A program made the translations under genes and the position numbers. From an uncultured Prochlorococcus sp. (GTDB lineage Bacteria; Cyanobacteriota; Cyanobacteriia; PCC-6307; Cyanobiaceae): 64,000 bases of DNA. The stretch's first letter is position 1, and each line of letters begins with the position of its first letter. The notes beneath the pieces are model-generated. The model made no database searches. It saw only the letters and a program-made list of their open reading frames with translations, and was not told where the DNA came from. Location of the stretch: NCBI GenBank assembly GCA_902600395.1, contig CACKJL010000001.1:1-64000 (forward strand), given 5' to 3'. Positions 9,126-18,710 of the stretch are shown here, piece by piece.

Positions 9126-10097
9126 CTAATAAATACGGCTTAGAACAAATTCTGGAAGAGCCAATAAAGCTCTTTTATATTCTGAATCAGGAAGCCAGAC
9201 TATAGCTTCTTTAGAAAGCATTGCAAAATCCTCAGCTAGTTTCCTGGAACTTTCAATAGCTTTAGAGTTCATGATGATATTAAGAGCATCATCTAGATCA
9301 TCTTTTTCAGCAAGTTCTCTGTTTATTAGAACTGACAATTGTTTATTTTCTTCTAAGGCATATAAAACTGGGGCGGTAAGATAACCACTAGCAAGATCAC
9401 TTACAGCAGGTTTTCCAAGTTGTTTATCATTTCCAGTAAAGTCAAGAATGTCATCTACAACTTGGAATGCCAAACCAATATTTTTGCCAAAATCGTACAA
9501 CGAAGTTAAGTTTTCTTCATTAATCCCACTCAATACTCCAGCTGCTTTGCAACTATTTGCTATTAATGAGGCTGTTTTACAATAACTTTTATTAATGTAT
9601 TTAGAAAAAGATTGAGCCGAATCAAATCTATTTAAATTTTGTTTAATTTCACCCTCTGCTAAATCCATTATTACTCTACTAAGTAATTTAACTACATTTA
9701 CATTGTCAAGATTTGCTAGGTGCCAACTTGCTTGAGCGAATAAAAAGTCACCCGCCAAAACAGCAACTCTGGTATTAAATCTGCTATGAACAGTATCTAC
9801 TCCTCTTCTTGTAGAAGCCTCATCAACAACATCATCATGTACTAATGAGGCTGTATGAATCATCTCAGTTATTTCAGCAAGCCTTTTATGTTTGCTTGTC
9901 AAGCAAAATTCAGGAGAAATCGCTTTTGAAATCAATAAAACAATGCCTGGCCTCAACCTTTTCCCCCCAGCACTAAAAAGGTGTTCTGCTGCGGCTTGAA
10001 GGATTGGGTGACCAGCTCCTATAAGATTTTTCAGCTCTAAAATAAGATCATCAAGATCATTTTCAACTGGTTGTAGTAGCTCTGTTACTGTATTCAT
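9126..10097 (-). CDS. sds: Long-chain all-trans polyprenyl diphosphate synthase (solanesyl type)
   Basis: The 323-residue protein has both aspartate-rich motifs of trans-prenyltransferases: LVHDDVVDEASTRRG near residue 90 and FQVVDDILDFTG near residue 216. Small residues before the first motif (TASLVHDD) fit a long product. In cyanobacteria this enzyme makes the nonaprenyl (solanesyl) chain for plastoquinone. It differs from the geranylgeranyl synthase CrtE, which has a different motif layout. It lies 27 bases upstream-to-downstream from murI on the same strand. Chain length is inferred from the family. Confidence 0.88.
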   Translation of the reverse strand: MNTVTELLQPVENDLDDLILELKNLIGAGHPILQAAAEHLFSAGGKRLRPGIVLLISKAISPEFCLTSKHKRLAEITEMIHTASLVHDDVVDEASTRRGVDTVHSRFNTRVAVLAGDFLFAQASWHLANLDNVNVVKLLSRVIMDLAEGEIKQNLNRFDSAQSFSKYINKSYCKTASLIANSCKAAGVLSGINEENLTSLYDFGKNIGLAFQVVDDILDFTGNDKQLGKPAVSDLASGYLTAPVLYALEENKQLSVLINRELAEKDDLDDALNIIMNSKAIESSRKLAEDFAMLSKEAIVWLPDSEYKRALLALPEFVLSRIY

Positions 10098-10124
10098 GAT
10101 TGACCTCTTCTATATCTTAAGGAA

Positions 10125-10919
10125 TCAAACATTACTTCGGAGGTTAACCAACCTAATTTCTTTATTAATTCCAAGCCAAAATTTTACTTTATTGAAAAAC
10201 TCATCTCTTTCTGAAGTAACAAAAAATTTTACATTTTCGAAAGAAATACTTTCATAGCCATCAGTTTTTGGAATAGCAAAAGATTCATTAAATTTTTTTA
10301 TTAATGCTAGCGATGGGTCAATAATTTTTATATTTGAATCTAATTTTTTTCTTAAAAAGTCATAAATTAAAGGATAGTGACTACATCCAAGTATTAATTC
10401 TTCAATATTTTTATTTATTAGTGGTCTTAAGTATAAATCTGAAAGACTATTTAACTTATCAAGATTTAATTTTTCTTTTTCAATTTCTGATACAAATTCT
10501 GGACATTCTTGCTGAAATACTATCGTATTCTTTTTTTTAGCATTTATAGCTTTCTTGTAATACGATGATCGAACAGTTGTTTGTGTTGCTAGGACACCAA
10601 TTATTTGTTTATTAACTATTTCCGATACTGAGTTTATAAGGTCAAAACAAGGGACCTTTAAATTATCTTCTAGAATGTCAAGCGCACACGCATTTGTAGT
10701 GTTACAAGCAACTAAAAGTGCATCCAAATTCTTATCAACAAAAAAAGTACAAATCTCCTTTGCAATTAATCTTATCTCTTTAGAATTTTTGTTCCCAAAA
10801 GGTATTCTTTTTGTATCCGCCAAATAAAAAACTTCTACATCTTTACGTGTTTTTAGTAAAGAATTAAGGATAGTAAAACCACCTATTCCGCTATCAAATA
10901 TACCTACTTTAAGTTTCAC
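10125..10919 (-). CDS. murI: Glutamate racemase
   Basis: The 264-residue enzyme makes D-glutamate for peptidoglycan. It starts GIFDSGIGGFTIL, and both catalytic cysteines are present in VACNTTNA (near residue 71) and LGCSHYPL (near residue 182). The start is a GTG at 10917-10919 whose bases overlap the TGA stop of the amidase gene (GTGA), so the two cell-wall genes are probably translationally coupled. Confidence 0.95.
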   Translation of the reverse strand: MKLKVGIFDSGIGGFTILNSLLKTRKDVEVFYLADTKRIPFGNKNSKEIRLIAKEICTFFVDKNLDALLVACNTTNACALDILEDNLKVPCFDLINSVSEIVNKQIIGVLATQTTVRSSYYKKAINAKKKNTIVFQQECPEFVSEIEKEKLNLDKLNSLSDLYLRPLINKNIEELILGCSHYPLIYDFLRKKLDSNIKIIDPSLALIKKFNESFAIPKTDGYESISFENVKFFVTSERDEFFNKVKFWLGINKEIRLVNLRSNV

Positions 10920-12001
10920 CCTACTTTATCTAGATATTCGAGGATGCCTTTTGCAATTGCATAAGCTAATCTTTTTCGATGGGTTATTTTTTCTAATCTT
11001 CTTGAATCTAATCTTCCCGTTAAAAATCCAATTTCTACAAGGACTGCAGGCATCCTAGTATTTTTAATTACGTAAAATCGTCCTTGTTTAACTCCTCGAT
11101 CAGGACTCCCAGGGGAAACTCTTAAAATTTGTTTTTGAATTCTTTTTGCGAGTAATCTTCCTCTCCACCCTCTGTAATAAAAGGTTTCCAATCCATTTAT
11201 GTCCCTTCTTTTACCTCTTGAGGCATTTGCATGAATACTTACAAAGATATCTGCATCCGTATTATTAGCAATGGAAACTCTTGGAGGTAAATCTAAATTA
11301 ACGTCATTTGTTCTAGTCAACCTTACTTTGACACCTTTCTCAGAGAGTAAATTTTTAACTATTTTTGAAACCTCTAAAACAACATCTGTTTCTCTAATAC
11401 CACCAATACCTATTGCTCCTGGATCAGGTCCACCATGCCCTGGATCGATCACAACTTCGTACTTGTTTCGTTTTACCTCTGGTAGTTTCAAGTAACCATA
11501 ATTGTTTTTCTTCTTATGAAAAAGATTTTGATTTGCTTTAATATTTCCTCTTTTCTTTTCAACTAAACCTTCACCAATCTTTTTAAATGAATATTTTGGG
11601 TTAAGTAGTTTAATTCTCCATCTATTTTGATCTAAGCCAACCATTTGCCAAGTCAAAGGTTTCAAAAAAGTATCTTCCTTAAATTCAATTACTAGTCTTG
11701 TTTTACCCTTAATTGGTTTACCTAATCTAATTTCTTTTATTGGACCATTACCTTTTATTGTTCTGGGATTTTTTAATTCTCCTGGGAAATCTACCCAAAA
11801 TCTATCTCCAGATATTTTGTTAGCCTTCTGAAAATATGCTTTTAAATTTGAATTTGATTTGGTTCTTAATTCTAAAACTCCATTAGTGTTTATCGCCCAT
11901 GCTGCAAGATCACTTGAAGATTTAACTGTGAGGATTGGAGAATTTAAAAATAAAAAAACTGATAAACAACGAAAAAGCTTATTATGTAAAAACTTTTTCA
12001 T
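10916..12001 (-). CDS. amiC: N-acetylmuramoyl-L-alanine amidase (AMIN + Amidase_3)
   Basis: The 361-residue protein has an N-terminal signal peptide (LFRCLSVFLFLNSPILTVKS), an AMIN domain at about residues 30-130 that targets the septum or cell wall, and a zinc amidase domain at about residues 180-358. Zinc ligands and the catalytic Glu are visible in VVIDPGHGGPDPG, GIRETDVVLEV, SIHANAS and LVEIGFLTG. It cleaves the stem peptide from muramic acid during daughter-cell separation in the periplasm. Start and stop codons overlap with both neighbours (nitrilase upstream, murI downstream). Confidence 0.94.
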   Translation of the reverse strand: MKKFLHNKLFRCLSVFLFLNSPILTVKSSSDLAAWAINTNGVLELRTKSNSNLKAYFQKANKISGDRFWVDFPGELKNPRTIKGNGPIKEIRLGKPIKGKTRLVIEFKEDTFLKPLTWQMVGLDQNRWRIKLLNPKYSFKKIGEGLVEKKRGNIKANQNLFHKKKNNYGYLKLPEVKRNKYEVVIDPGHGGPDPGAIGIGGIRETDVVLEVSKIVKNLLSEKGVKVRLTRTNDVNLDLPPRVSIANNTDADIFVSIHANASRGKRRDINGLETFYYRGWRGRLLAKRIQKQILRVSPGSPDRGVKQGRFYVIKNTRMPAVLVEIGFLTGRLDSRRLEKITHRKRLAYAIAKGILEYLDKVG

Positions 12002-12828
12002 TAGTTTGAAAATAGTTTGTTTTTTCTATGTTTAAGGCTTGGCATCTGCTCCCTAATTTTCTTTACTCTTTCTTTATCAGCAGGGGCTATTGCGGCTCCC
12101 TGAGTTTTTCCAGCATCAGATAAAACTGTACCCCAAGGGTCAATTACCATTGCATGACCATGACTTTGCCTTCTTCCATAATGAATTCCAGTTTGAGCTG
12201 GAGCAACTACATATGCTGTATTCTCAATTGCTCTTGCTTGTAATAGGATTTGCCAATGATCTTTACCAGTAAATGCTGTAAAAGCTGCGGGAATCATAAT
12301 TAGCTCTGCACCATTCGAAGACAAATATCTATAGAGTTCAGGAAATCTAACGTCGTAACAAATCGACAACCCTACTTTGCACAAACCTGGGACATCTACA
12401 ACAGGTGGATACTCTGCCCCAGATAAAATAGTGGATGATTCCTTATATAAATTTCCATCTGGCAAATCAACATCAAACAAATGAATCTTGTCGTATTTTG
12501 CCAAAATCTGTCCATCTTTCCCAAATAAGGCAGACCTATTAAAAGTATGACTATCATCACCAGCAGGAACAGGATACCCTCCTCCCAAAAGAAATACTTG
12601 GTATCTTTGAGACATAGTTTTTAGAAAATTTGCACACTTCTCTGATAATTCAGAAGCTAATCTAAGTTTTTCATCATCTCCTCCTAAAAAGGCAAAATTC
12701 TCAGGCAATCCTATTAACTCAGCACCTCTTCTAGCAGCTAATTCAATCTGTTCTTCTGCTTCAATAAAATTTGCTTCAACATTCGAGGTGCTCGTAATTT
12801 GCAAAGCAGCTACCAAAAAATCAGTCAA
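12001..12828 (-). CDS. Carbon-nitrogen hydrolase (nitrilase superfamily)
   Basis: The 275-residue protein has the Glu-Lys-Cys triad of the nitrilase superfamily: the Glu in IGLPENFAFLGG near residue 44, the Lys in KYDKIHLFDVDLPDG near residue 113, and the Cys in VGLSICYDVRFPELYR near residue 155. The FDVD and RFPELYR segments resemble the Nit1/Nit2-like branch (omega-amidase or deaminated-glutathione amidase). The precise substrate is not known. The start is TTG at 12826-12828. It sits between comB and amiC in a tight minus-strand operon. Confidence 0.88.
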   Translation of the reverse strand: MTDFLVAALQITSTSNVEANFIEAEEQIELAARRGAELIGLPENFAFLGGDDEKLRLASELSEKCANFLKTMSQRYQVFLLGGGYPVPAGDDSHTFNRSALFGKDGQILAKYDKIHLFDVDLPDGNLYKESSTILSGAEYPPVVDVPGLCKVGLSICYDVRFPELYRYLSSNGAELIMIPAAFTAFTGKDHWQILLQARAIENTAYVVAPAQTGIHYGRRQSHGHAMVIDPWGTVLSDAGKTQGAAIAPADKERVKKIREQMPSLKHRKNKLFSN

Positions 12829-12858
12829 GATTTTACTCCTAGTGAACCAATTCGTAAA

Positions 12859-13587
12859 TCATGAGGCACGAATCACACCTCTTTCAACTTGTGCTGGAAC
12901 AATATCTAAGCAATCAAGTTCAGAACAACATTTAAAATCATCCTCATAATCTCCAAGACTTGTCAATCTTTTGCCATGGGTTGCTGTTTTTAAACATTTT
13001 AAAATATCATTTCTCCAAAAATCCCAAAGAGCCAAAGCAGCTTGTAATTCGTCATTTACAACGTTAATTTTAAAATCACAGTTCTCTATTAGGTATGAAG
13101 CCAAAGCACCAGCAGCTAAAGAATCCTCAAGTGAATAAGAGCCTTCCCAGCCACTACCAAGTATTAAAACATTTTCACTTTTTAATGAAATAATTTTTTC
13201 AGCAACTGCTTTCCTATTTGGGAGAGCCATAGCAAATAAATACTTGGCATTTTGAACTTTTTGCAACGATTTAGTCCCATTAGTCGTACTCATAAAAAGT
13301 CTTTTACCATTAACAACTTTTTTTGTAACTGATAAAGGAGAATTTCCTAAATCAAAGCCCTCAATCTTTTTACCGCCTCTCTCTCCAAGCATTAGTCTGT
13401 TTTCAGTTTGCCACTTAATTGCAGATTCTTTTAATAAATCTAAATCTGCAAAAACTTGAACTGAATCAGCTCCATTTTTTAAAGCCCAAGAGATTGTGGT
13501 TGTAGCTCTTAAAACATCGATAACTACAGCAATATCTGGACTTATTTCAGGAACATCCTTTGCAACGTGATAATAAGTAAGATTAAT
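12859..13587 (-). CDS. comB: 2-phosphosulfolactate phosphatase family protein ComB, apparent ATT start
   Basis: The frame encodes a full-length ComB-family protein of about 242 residues, but only the last 177 follow an ATG (13390-13392). The 65 codons before that ATG are open and carry the conserved family N-terminus: NLTYYHVAKDVP, then AVVIDVLRATTTISWALKNGAD. The body has GERGG, GFDLGNSPL, STTNGT and a Cys-Cys pair near the end. An AAAAGGA site (13595-13601) lies 7 bases before the ATT at 13585-13587, where the family normally starts, so I place the start there. The next stop upstream is at 13624-13626, and no ATG, GTG or TTG exists between. In archaea the enzyme acts in coenzyme M synthesis; the cyanobacterial role is unknown. 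Confidence 0.82.
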   Translation of the reverse strand: MNLTYYHVAKDVPEISPDIAVVIDVLRATTTISWALKNGADSVQVFADLDLLKESAIKWQTENRLMLGERGGKKIEGFDLGNSPLSVTKKVVNGKRLFMSTTNGTKSLQKVQNAKYLFAMALPNRKAVAEKIISLKSENVLILGSGWEGSYSLEDSLAAGALASYLIENCDFKINVVNDELQAALALWDFWRNDILKCLKTATHGKRLTSLGDYEDDFKCCSELDCLDIVPAQVERGVIRAS

Positions 13588-13594
13588 AATCGAT

Positions 13595-13601
13595 TCCTTT
13601 T
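13595..13601 (-). promoter_or_regulatory. Shine-Dalgarno-like site before the comB ATT codon
   Basis: The minus strand reads AAAAGGA, with 7 bases between it and the ATT at 13585-13587. Such a good match is uncommon in this window, where many genes lack a recognisable ribosome site. It supports translation starting at the ATT rather than at the ATG 195 bases further in. Confidence 0.6.
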
Positions 13602-13720
13602 CTAAGCTTATTATAGAAAACAGTTACTTAATTTGATTATTTTTTTTTAAAAAACAAACTTATTGATAATATATAACTAATTTGTTTTTACAGAAATCTT
13701 ATCAAGTATTTAATTTGAAA

Positions 13721-15031
13721 ATGAATAATATCCGCACAATAAAAGGTGGAGTTAATTTAAAAGGAAAAGTAAAAGTACCTGGAGATAAATCTATTTCTCA
13801 TAGAGCTTTAATAATAGGAAGTATTGCTAAGGGTGAAACGACTATTGAGGGGTTTTTGCATTCTGAAGATCCACTTTCTACTGCTGATTGTCTTAGGAAA
13901 TTAGGTGTAAATATACCAGAAATAAAAGAAAATGAGCCTTTTACAATTTCAGGATTGGGTCTTGATGGATTAAAAGAGCCCAAAGAAATTCTAAATTGTG
14001 GGAATTCTGGAACTACCATGAGATTATTAATGGGTTTACTTGCCGGTCAAGAAGGAAAAAATTTTATCTTAACAGGTGACATTTCGCTTAATGAAAGGCC
14101 AATGGGGAGAGTTGGCAAACCATTATCTTTGATGGGTGGAAAAATTTTTGGTAGAGAAAAAGGTAATAAAGCTCCAATCACAATTGATGGAAATAAACTA
14201 AAAGGATGTGTTATTGGAACCCCTGTAGCGAGTGCTCAAGTAAAATCCGCAATCTTATTGGCAGGCCTCAAAGCTTCTGGGACCACTTCTGTTATTGAAC
14301 CAGCATCTTCAAGAGATCATACTGAAAGAATGTTAAAAGCATTTGGAGCAGACATCAGTATCAGAGGAGAATTAGGAAGGAATGTAGTTGTCAAGTCAGG
14401 AGGTAACTTAATTGGCCAGAGAATATTGATTCCTGGAGACATAAGCTCTGCTTCTTTTTGGATGATTGCTGCATCTATTGTTCCAAATTCAGAGGTTTTA
14501 ATTCAGAATGTCGGACTAAATCCAACTAGAACAGGGATTTTAAATGTAATGGATTCAATGGGGTGCAATTATGAGATTTTAGATAAATCGACCATTGCAG
14601 GTGAACCTATTGGATCTATTAAAGTAAAGTCTTCAAATAATTTAAGATCATTCACTATAGAAGGAGATATTCTCCCAAAACTTATAGATGAAATTCCTAT
14701 CCTTACTGTGGCTGCCTGTTTTTGTAATGGAGTTTCTGAAATTAAGGATGCACAAGAATTAAGAGTTAAGGAGACAGATCGATTAAAAGTCATGGCACGA
14801 CAGTTACAAAAATTCGGTGCTGAAATAACAGAAAAAGAGGATGGACTAATTATTAATGGGCTATCAAAATTTCATTCTGCGGAAGTAGACAGTGAGGCAG
14901 ATCATCGAGTAGCAATGAGTCTTGCTATTGCTTCACTTCTTGCCAAAGGTACCTCAAAAATCATGAGAGCAGATGCAGCTAGCGTATCGTATCCCACTTT
15001 TTGGGAAGAGCTGGTCAAACTTACTAACTAG
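13721..15031 (+). CDS. aroA: 3-phosphoshikimate 1-carboxyvinyltransferase (EPSP synthase)
   Basis: The 436-residue protein catalyses the sixth step of the shikimate pathway, joining phosphoenolpyruvate to shikimate-3-phosphate. Family motifs are [15 protein letters not shown] near the N-terminus, [16 protein letters not shown] near residue 88, and [13 protein letters not shown] near residue 348. I chose the ATG at 13721; the same frame extends 13 codons upstream to a TTG at 13682, but those residues do not match the family. The NSGTTMR form lacks the Gly-to-Ala change of tolerant class I enzymes; the spacing suggests the class II group, but I am not sure. It is divergent from comB. Confidence 0.96.
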   Translation: MNNIRTIKGGVNLKGKVKVPGDKSISHRALIIGSIAKGETTIEGFLHSEDPLSTADCLRKLGVNIPEIKENEPFTISGLGLDGLKEPKEILNCGNSGTTMRLLMGLLAGQEGKNFILTGDISLNERPMGRVGKPLSLMGGKIFGREKGNKAPITIDGNKLKGCVIGTPVASAQVKSAILLAGLKASGTTSVIEPASSRDHTERMLKAFGADISIRGELGRNVVVKSGGNLIGQRILIPGDISSASFWMIAASIVPNSEVLIQNVGLNPTRTGILNVMDSMGCNYEILDKSTIAGEPIGSIKVKSSNNLRSFTIEGDILPKLIDEIPILTVAACFCNGVSEIKDAQELRVKETDRLKVMARQLQKFGAEITEKEDGLIINGLSKFHSAEVDSEADHRVAMSLAIASLLAKGTSKIMRADAASVSYPTFWEELVKLTN

Positions 15032-15043
15032 CCTATAAAGTTT

Positions 15044-15949
15044 TTGTCTGAATTAATAGAAGTTTTAACTAAAGATGGTAGTTACTCTTTGAGAAGTGTG
15101 TTTTTTCAAGAGAACTTCCATAGTTTATTGGGCGCATTGGAGGAAACAAAGTCGAAGTTTACAGCTACTTCTAATTTGCAAAGATTTAAGGGGAAATCCC
15201 TTAATGTTTTGGATATATGTTTTGGTTTAGGATACAATTCCGCTTCTTTATTAGATGAATTAATTGCACAAAAATCGCATTTAAATTTGTATGCGTTGGA
15301 GATTGATAAAAAGCCTCTTGAATATTCTCTTGAAAATGAATCTTTTTTTAAATTATGGGCTCCAAAAGTCAGAACAATATTTGAATCACTTTATCGAAAA
15401 GATTACTTTGAGGATCAATTTTTTAAATGCAGTATTTTGTGGGGTGATGCTAGAGAAAAAATCAACATTATTCCTTCATCTATTAAATTCGATCTGATTT
15501 ATTTAGATGGTTTTTCTCCTCAAAAGTGCCCACAATTATGGACAATTGAATTTTTATCCAAAGTCACAGAAAATCTTAAGCCTCAGGGTTATTTAATAAC
15601 TTATTCTTCATCAGCGGCAGTAAGAAAAAGCTTAAGAAATCTTGGGTTAGAAATTTTTACTATTAAGCCAAGTTTTAAAAACAGGCCTTTTTGGAGTCAG
15701 GGAACTGTCGCAATATCAAAATTTGATAAAAATAAATTGAAACCTAATTTCAATTTTGAAAAGTTATCTTTAATGGAAGAAGAACATCTCTTAACTAAAG
15801 CTAGTATTCCATATAGAGATCAAGATTCGAACTCAAGTAAAGACGATATAATCAGGAGAAGATTAGATGAGCAATTATTCTCAAATCTATTATCTACAAA
15901 TAAATGGAGAGAGAAGTGGGGAATGACGAAGTTATCCTTTAAGAGTTAG
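15044..15949 (+). CDS. MnmC/MnmD-like tRNA methyltransferase domain protein
   Basis: The 301-residue protein matches the methyltransferase half of MnmC (DUF752). The SAM-binding loop is seen in LNVLDICFGLGYNSASLLDE near residue 48, an acidic ribose contact in LYALEIDKKPLEYS, and the family signature IYLDGFSPQKCPQLWT near residue 150. MnmC makes 5-methylaminomethyl-2-thiouridine at the tRNA wobble position. The FAD oxidoreductase half is absent, as in stand-alone MnmD proteins. The C-terminal 60 residues are charged and not recognised. The start is a TTG at 15044-15046, 12 bases after aroA; co-transcription is likely. Confidence 0.8.
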   Translation: MSELIEVLTKDGSYSLRSVFFQENFHSLLGALEETKSKFTATSNLQRFKGKSLNVLDICFGLGYNSASLLDELIAQKSHLNLYALEIDKKPLEYSLENESFFKLWAPKVRTIFESLYRKDYFEDQFFKCSILWGDAREKINIIPSSIKFDLIYLDGFSPQKCPQLWTIEFLSKVTENLKPQGYLITYSSSAAVRKSLRNLGLEIFTIKPSFKNRPFWSQGTVAISKFDKNKLKPNFNFEKLSLMEEEHLLTKASIPYRDQDSNSSKDDIIRRRLDEQLFSNLLSTNKWREKWGMTKLSFKS

Positions 15950-15974
15950 ATTTAAATAAGGATTTCAAATAAAC

Positions 15975-17336
15975 ATGTTAAGTGTTGCGATATTAGCGGC
16001 AGGCAAGGGCACCAGGATGGAAAGCTCATTGCCAAAAGTTTTACATAAAATTTCTGGCAAAAGTCTTCTACAAAGAGTAATTGATACATGTGTCGAATTA
16101 AAACCTGATAAAATTTTCGTAATTACTGGACACAAATCAAAAGAAGTACAAAGGTCGATCCATAACGATAAAAAAATTCATGTTGTTGTTCAAGAACCGC
16201 AATCAGGAACCGGTCATGCTATCCAGGTACTTTGTAAAGAAGTAAAAAAACATGAAGGGAACCTTTTGGTACTTAACGGCGATGTGCCACTCATTAGGCC
16301 TAATACTCTAAAAAGACTTTTGTATCTACACGATTCAAAAAATGCTGATGTTTCTTTAATTACCACAAAGAAAACAAATCCTCATGGATATGGCAGAGTT
16401 TTTTTGAAGGGGGATTTTATAGAGAGAATTGTTGAAGAAAAAGATTGCAATGATCTTGAAAGAGAAAATCCATTAATAAACGCAGGTGTTTACTGTTTTA
16501 ACTGGGGTAACATGTCAGAAATAATTAATACCTTGCAAAGCAACAATAATCAAAAAGAGATTTACTTAACAGATACAATATCTTTGCTAAAAAATTCCTT
16601 AAGTCTCGAGGTAGAGGATAATGGAGAGCTTCAAGGAATTAACAACAGAATTCAACTATCAGAATGCGAGGAATGTATTCAAAATTCAATTAAAAAAAAG
16701 CATATGCTTAATGGTGTAACTTTTATAAATAAAGCAAGTTGTTCAATTAGCGAAGAAGCTGAAATCGGTAAGGATGTAATAATAGAGGCTAATACACATA
16801 TAAGAGGAAATACGAAAATAAATAGTCATTGCATTATCGGTCCAAATACATTTATTGAGAATTCTAATGTGGGATTAAATTGTGAAATTTTAAACTCTAC
16901 TGTTTATGATTCTCAGATAATGGATTATATAAAAATTGGCCCTTATAGTCATATAAGACCTAATTCCAAAATATCTTCCAATAGCAAAATAGGAAATTTT
17001 GTTGAGATTAAAAATAGTCAACTAGAGGAAGAATCTAAAGTAAACCATCTAAGTTATATTGGTGATTCTATTATTGGAAGATCTACAAATATTGGAGCTG
17101 GCACTATTACTGCAAATTTTGATGGACAGAAAAAACATCAAACAAAAATTGGGAAAAATTCCAGTATTGGAGCAAACACAGTTTTTGTGGCGCCAATAAA
17201 TCTAGGGGAATCAGTAACAACAGGTGCTGGTTCTGTGATCACAAAAGACTCTAAAGATAATTCATTAGCGATCTCAAGAACTAAGCAAGTAAATGTAGAG
17301 AATTGGAAAAAAAGAGATCCTGATTTAGTTAATTAA
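15975..17336 (+). CDS. glmU: Bifunctional UDP-GlcNAc pyrophosphorylase / glucosamine-1-phosphate acetyltransferase
   Basis: The 453-residue protein makes UDP-N-acetylglucosamine for peptidoglycan and lipopolysaccharide. The N-terminal uridylyltransferase has [20 protein letters not shown] at residues 5-24 and [10 protein letters not shown] near residue 100. From about residue 255 the sequence turns into hexapeptide repeats of a left-handed beta-helix (for example [17 protein letters not shown]), with the acetyltransferase active-site region in [10 protein letters not shown] and VEIKNSQL. The length is normal. Its last 12 bases overlap the end of murF on the other strand. Confidence 0.97.
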   Translation: MLSVAILAAGKGTRMESSLPKVLHKISGKSLLQRVIDTCVELKPDKIFVITGHKSKEVQRSIHNDKKIHVVVQEPQSGTGHAIQVLCKEVKKHEGNLLVLNGDVPLIRPNTLKRLLYLHDSKNADVSLITTKKTNPHGYGRVFLKGDFIERIVEEKDCNDLERENPLINAGVYCFNWGNMSEIINTLQSNNNQKEIYLTDTISLLKNSLSLEVEDNGELQGINNRIQLSECEECIQNSIKKKHMLNGVTFINKASCSISEEAEIGKDVIIEANTHIRGNTKINSHCIIGPNTFIENSNVGLNCEILNSTVYDSQIMDYIKIGPYSHIRPNSKISSNSKIGNFVEIKNSQLEEESKVNHLSYIGDSIIGRSTNIGAGTITANFDGQKKHQTKIGKNSSIGANTVFVAPINLGESVTTGAGSVITKDSKDNSLAISRTKQVNVENWKKRDPDLVN

Positions 17337-18698
17337 TTCAATAATTTTTTCAAGTTGCCAACACCTGCTCCCTTTTATAAGAATAGAATCCCCTTTTTTT
17401 GTAGATTTGTTTATCTCTTGAGGAACATCTTTAATATTATTTAAAACTAAGAATTTATTCTTATCTTCAAGATATTCGGTGTAAATTTTTTCATCTTCTT
17501 TATCGCAAATAAATAAACACTTTTCTATATCTGAATTATTTATTAAGTTGAATATTTCTTTATGATATTTTTCAGATTCTTTTCCCAATTCTTGCATACT
17601 TCCAAATATAAAAAATTTATTTCTCGGTTTTTCAAGCAGGTTTTTAATACATGCTTTTACTGACTCCGGCGAAGCATTATATGATTCATCATATATTGTT
17701 GTTTTTACTGATTTAAGAATTTTATTCCTTCCACCTAAACTTACAAAATCAAATTTATTAAAACTTGCAAAATCAACACCTAGTTCTTTAGCAACAGCAT
17801 AAGCAAATAAGAAATTCGAAGCATTGTGAAATCCATCAAATGAAATTATAAAGGTATTTTCTTCAATTAAAATAGTTTTATTCGAAGGATCATAAAATCC
17901 TCGTAAATTATCATCTTTCCTAAAACTCTCCTTTTGATTTTCTATATTTAAAAGTTCTACTTTTATTACTCTACCTTTCCAGAACTCTCTTAAAGTTTCT
18001 TCAAGAAGTAAGTCATTTGCTGGTATTATTACAACTCCTTTAGGATTTAAAAATTTACTAATTTCACATTTTGCATAAGTAATATTTTTTTTAGAGCCTA
18101 ACAATCCAATATGGGCTGTTCCTATGTTAGTAATCACTGCAATATCGGGTTCACTATATTTAGATAAATTTTCGATCTGTCCAAGACCTCTCATTCCCAT
18201 CTCAAGGACCAAAACTTTATCTTCTTTATCTGCGGCACAAATAGTAAGACCAACCCCAATCTCATTATTGAAATTTGCATGGGATAATTTAATCTTTCCA
18301 AGTTTTTTTAAAACTTCACCAACCATTTCTTTTGTAGTTGTTTTACCGACTGAACCAGTTATCGCAATCAAAGGGATACTTAATTTTTTTCTTTTGAGCA
18401 AGGTTAATTTTTGGAATGCCTCTAAAGTGTCATTAACAACCCAACAAGGAAAATTGTCAGGAAGTAATTTCTGCATACCTTCTTTTATAACTACTGATTT
18501 AACCCCTTTATTTAAAACCTCTTGAAGAAAACTATGTCCGTCAAAATTTTCACCCTTAATAGCGATAAAAAGATCATTTTTTAAACAAGTTCTACTATCA
18601 ATACTTATATTCTTAAAATTTAAAGAATCTATTCCACCCTCGCCCAGATTTTTAATATCACCTAAAACATCTTTTAACTCTAATAAAGAAAGATCCAT
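17325..18698 (-). CDS. murF: UDP-N-acetylmuramoyl-tripeptide--D-alanyl-D-alanine ligase
   Basis: The 457-residue Mur ligase adds D-Ala-D-Ala to the peptidoglycan precursor. The ATP-binding loop [13 protein letters not shown] lies near residue 114, the central-domain [13 protein letters not shown] near residue 140, and the C-terminal domain contains [15 protein letters not shown] near residue 341. All are typical of MurF. It starts with ATG at 18698 and is 12 bases downstream of glgA on the same strand, so it may be co-transcribed with it. Confidence 0.95.
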   Translation of the reverse strand: MDLSLLELKDVLGDIKNLGEGGIDSLNFKNISIDSRTCLKNDLFIAIKGENFDGHSFLQEVLNKGVKSVVIKEGMQKLLPDNFPCWVVNDTLEAFQKLTLLKRKKLSIPLIAITGSVGKTTTKEMVGEVLKKLGKIKLSHANFNNEIGVGLTICAADKEDKVLVLEMGMRGLGQIENLSKYSEPDIAVITNIGTAHIGLLGSKKNITYAKCEISKFLNPKGVVIIPANDLLLEETLREFWKGRVIKVELLNIENQKESFRKDDNLRGFYDPSNKTILIEENTFIISFDGFHNASNFLFAYAVAKELGVDFASFNKFDFVSLGGRNKILKSVKTTIYDESYNASPESVKACIKNLLEKPRNKFFIFGSMQELGKESEKYHKEIFNLINNSDIEKCLFICDKEDEKIYTEYLEDKNKFLVLNNIKDVPQEINKSTKKGDSILIKGSRCWQLEKIIELIN

Positions 18699-18710
18699 TA
18701 AGAATTTAAG

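Noticed and set aside
12859..13392. comB as a truncated pseudogene of 177 residues
   Set aside because: The upstream 65 codons are open in the same frame and carry the normal family N-terminus, so the gene is intact apart from an unusual start codon.
13682..13720. TTG start for aroA, 13 codons before the ATG
   Set aside because: The extra residues do not match the family, and the ATG at 13721 gives the usual N-terminus.
18124..18525. 133-codon plus-strand frame inside murF
   Set aside because: It is antisense to conserved murF motifs and has no independent support.
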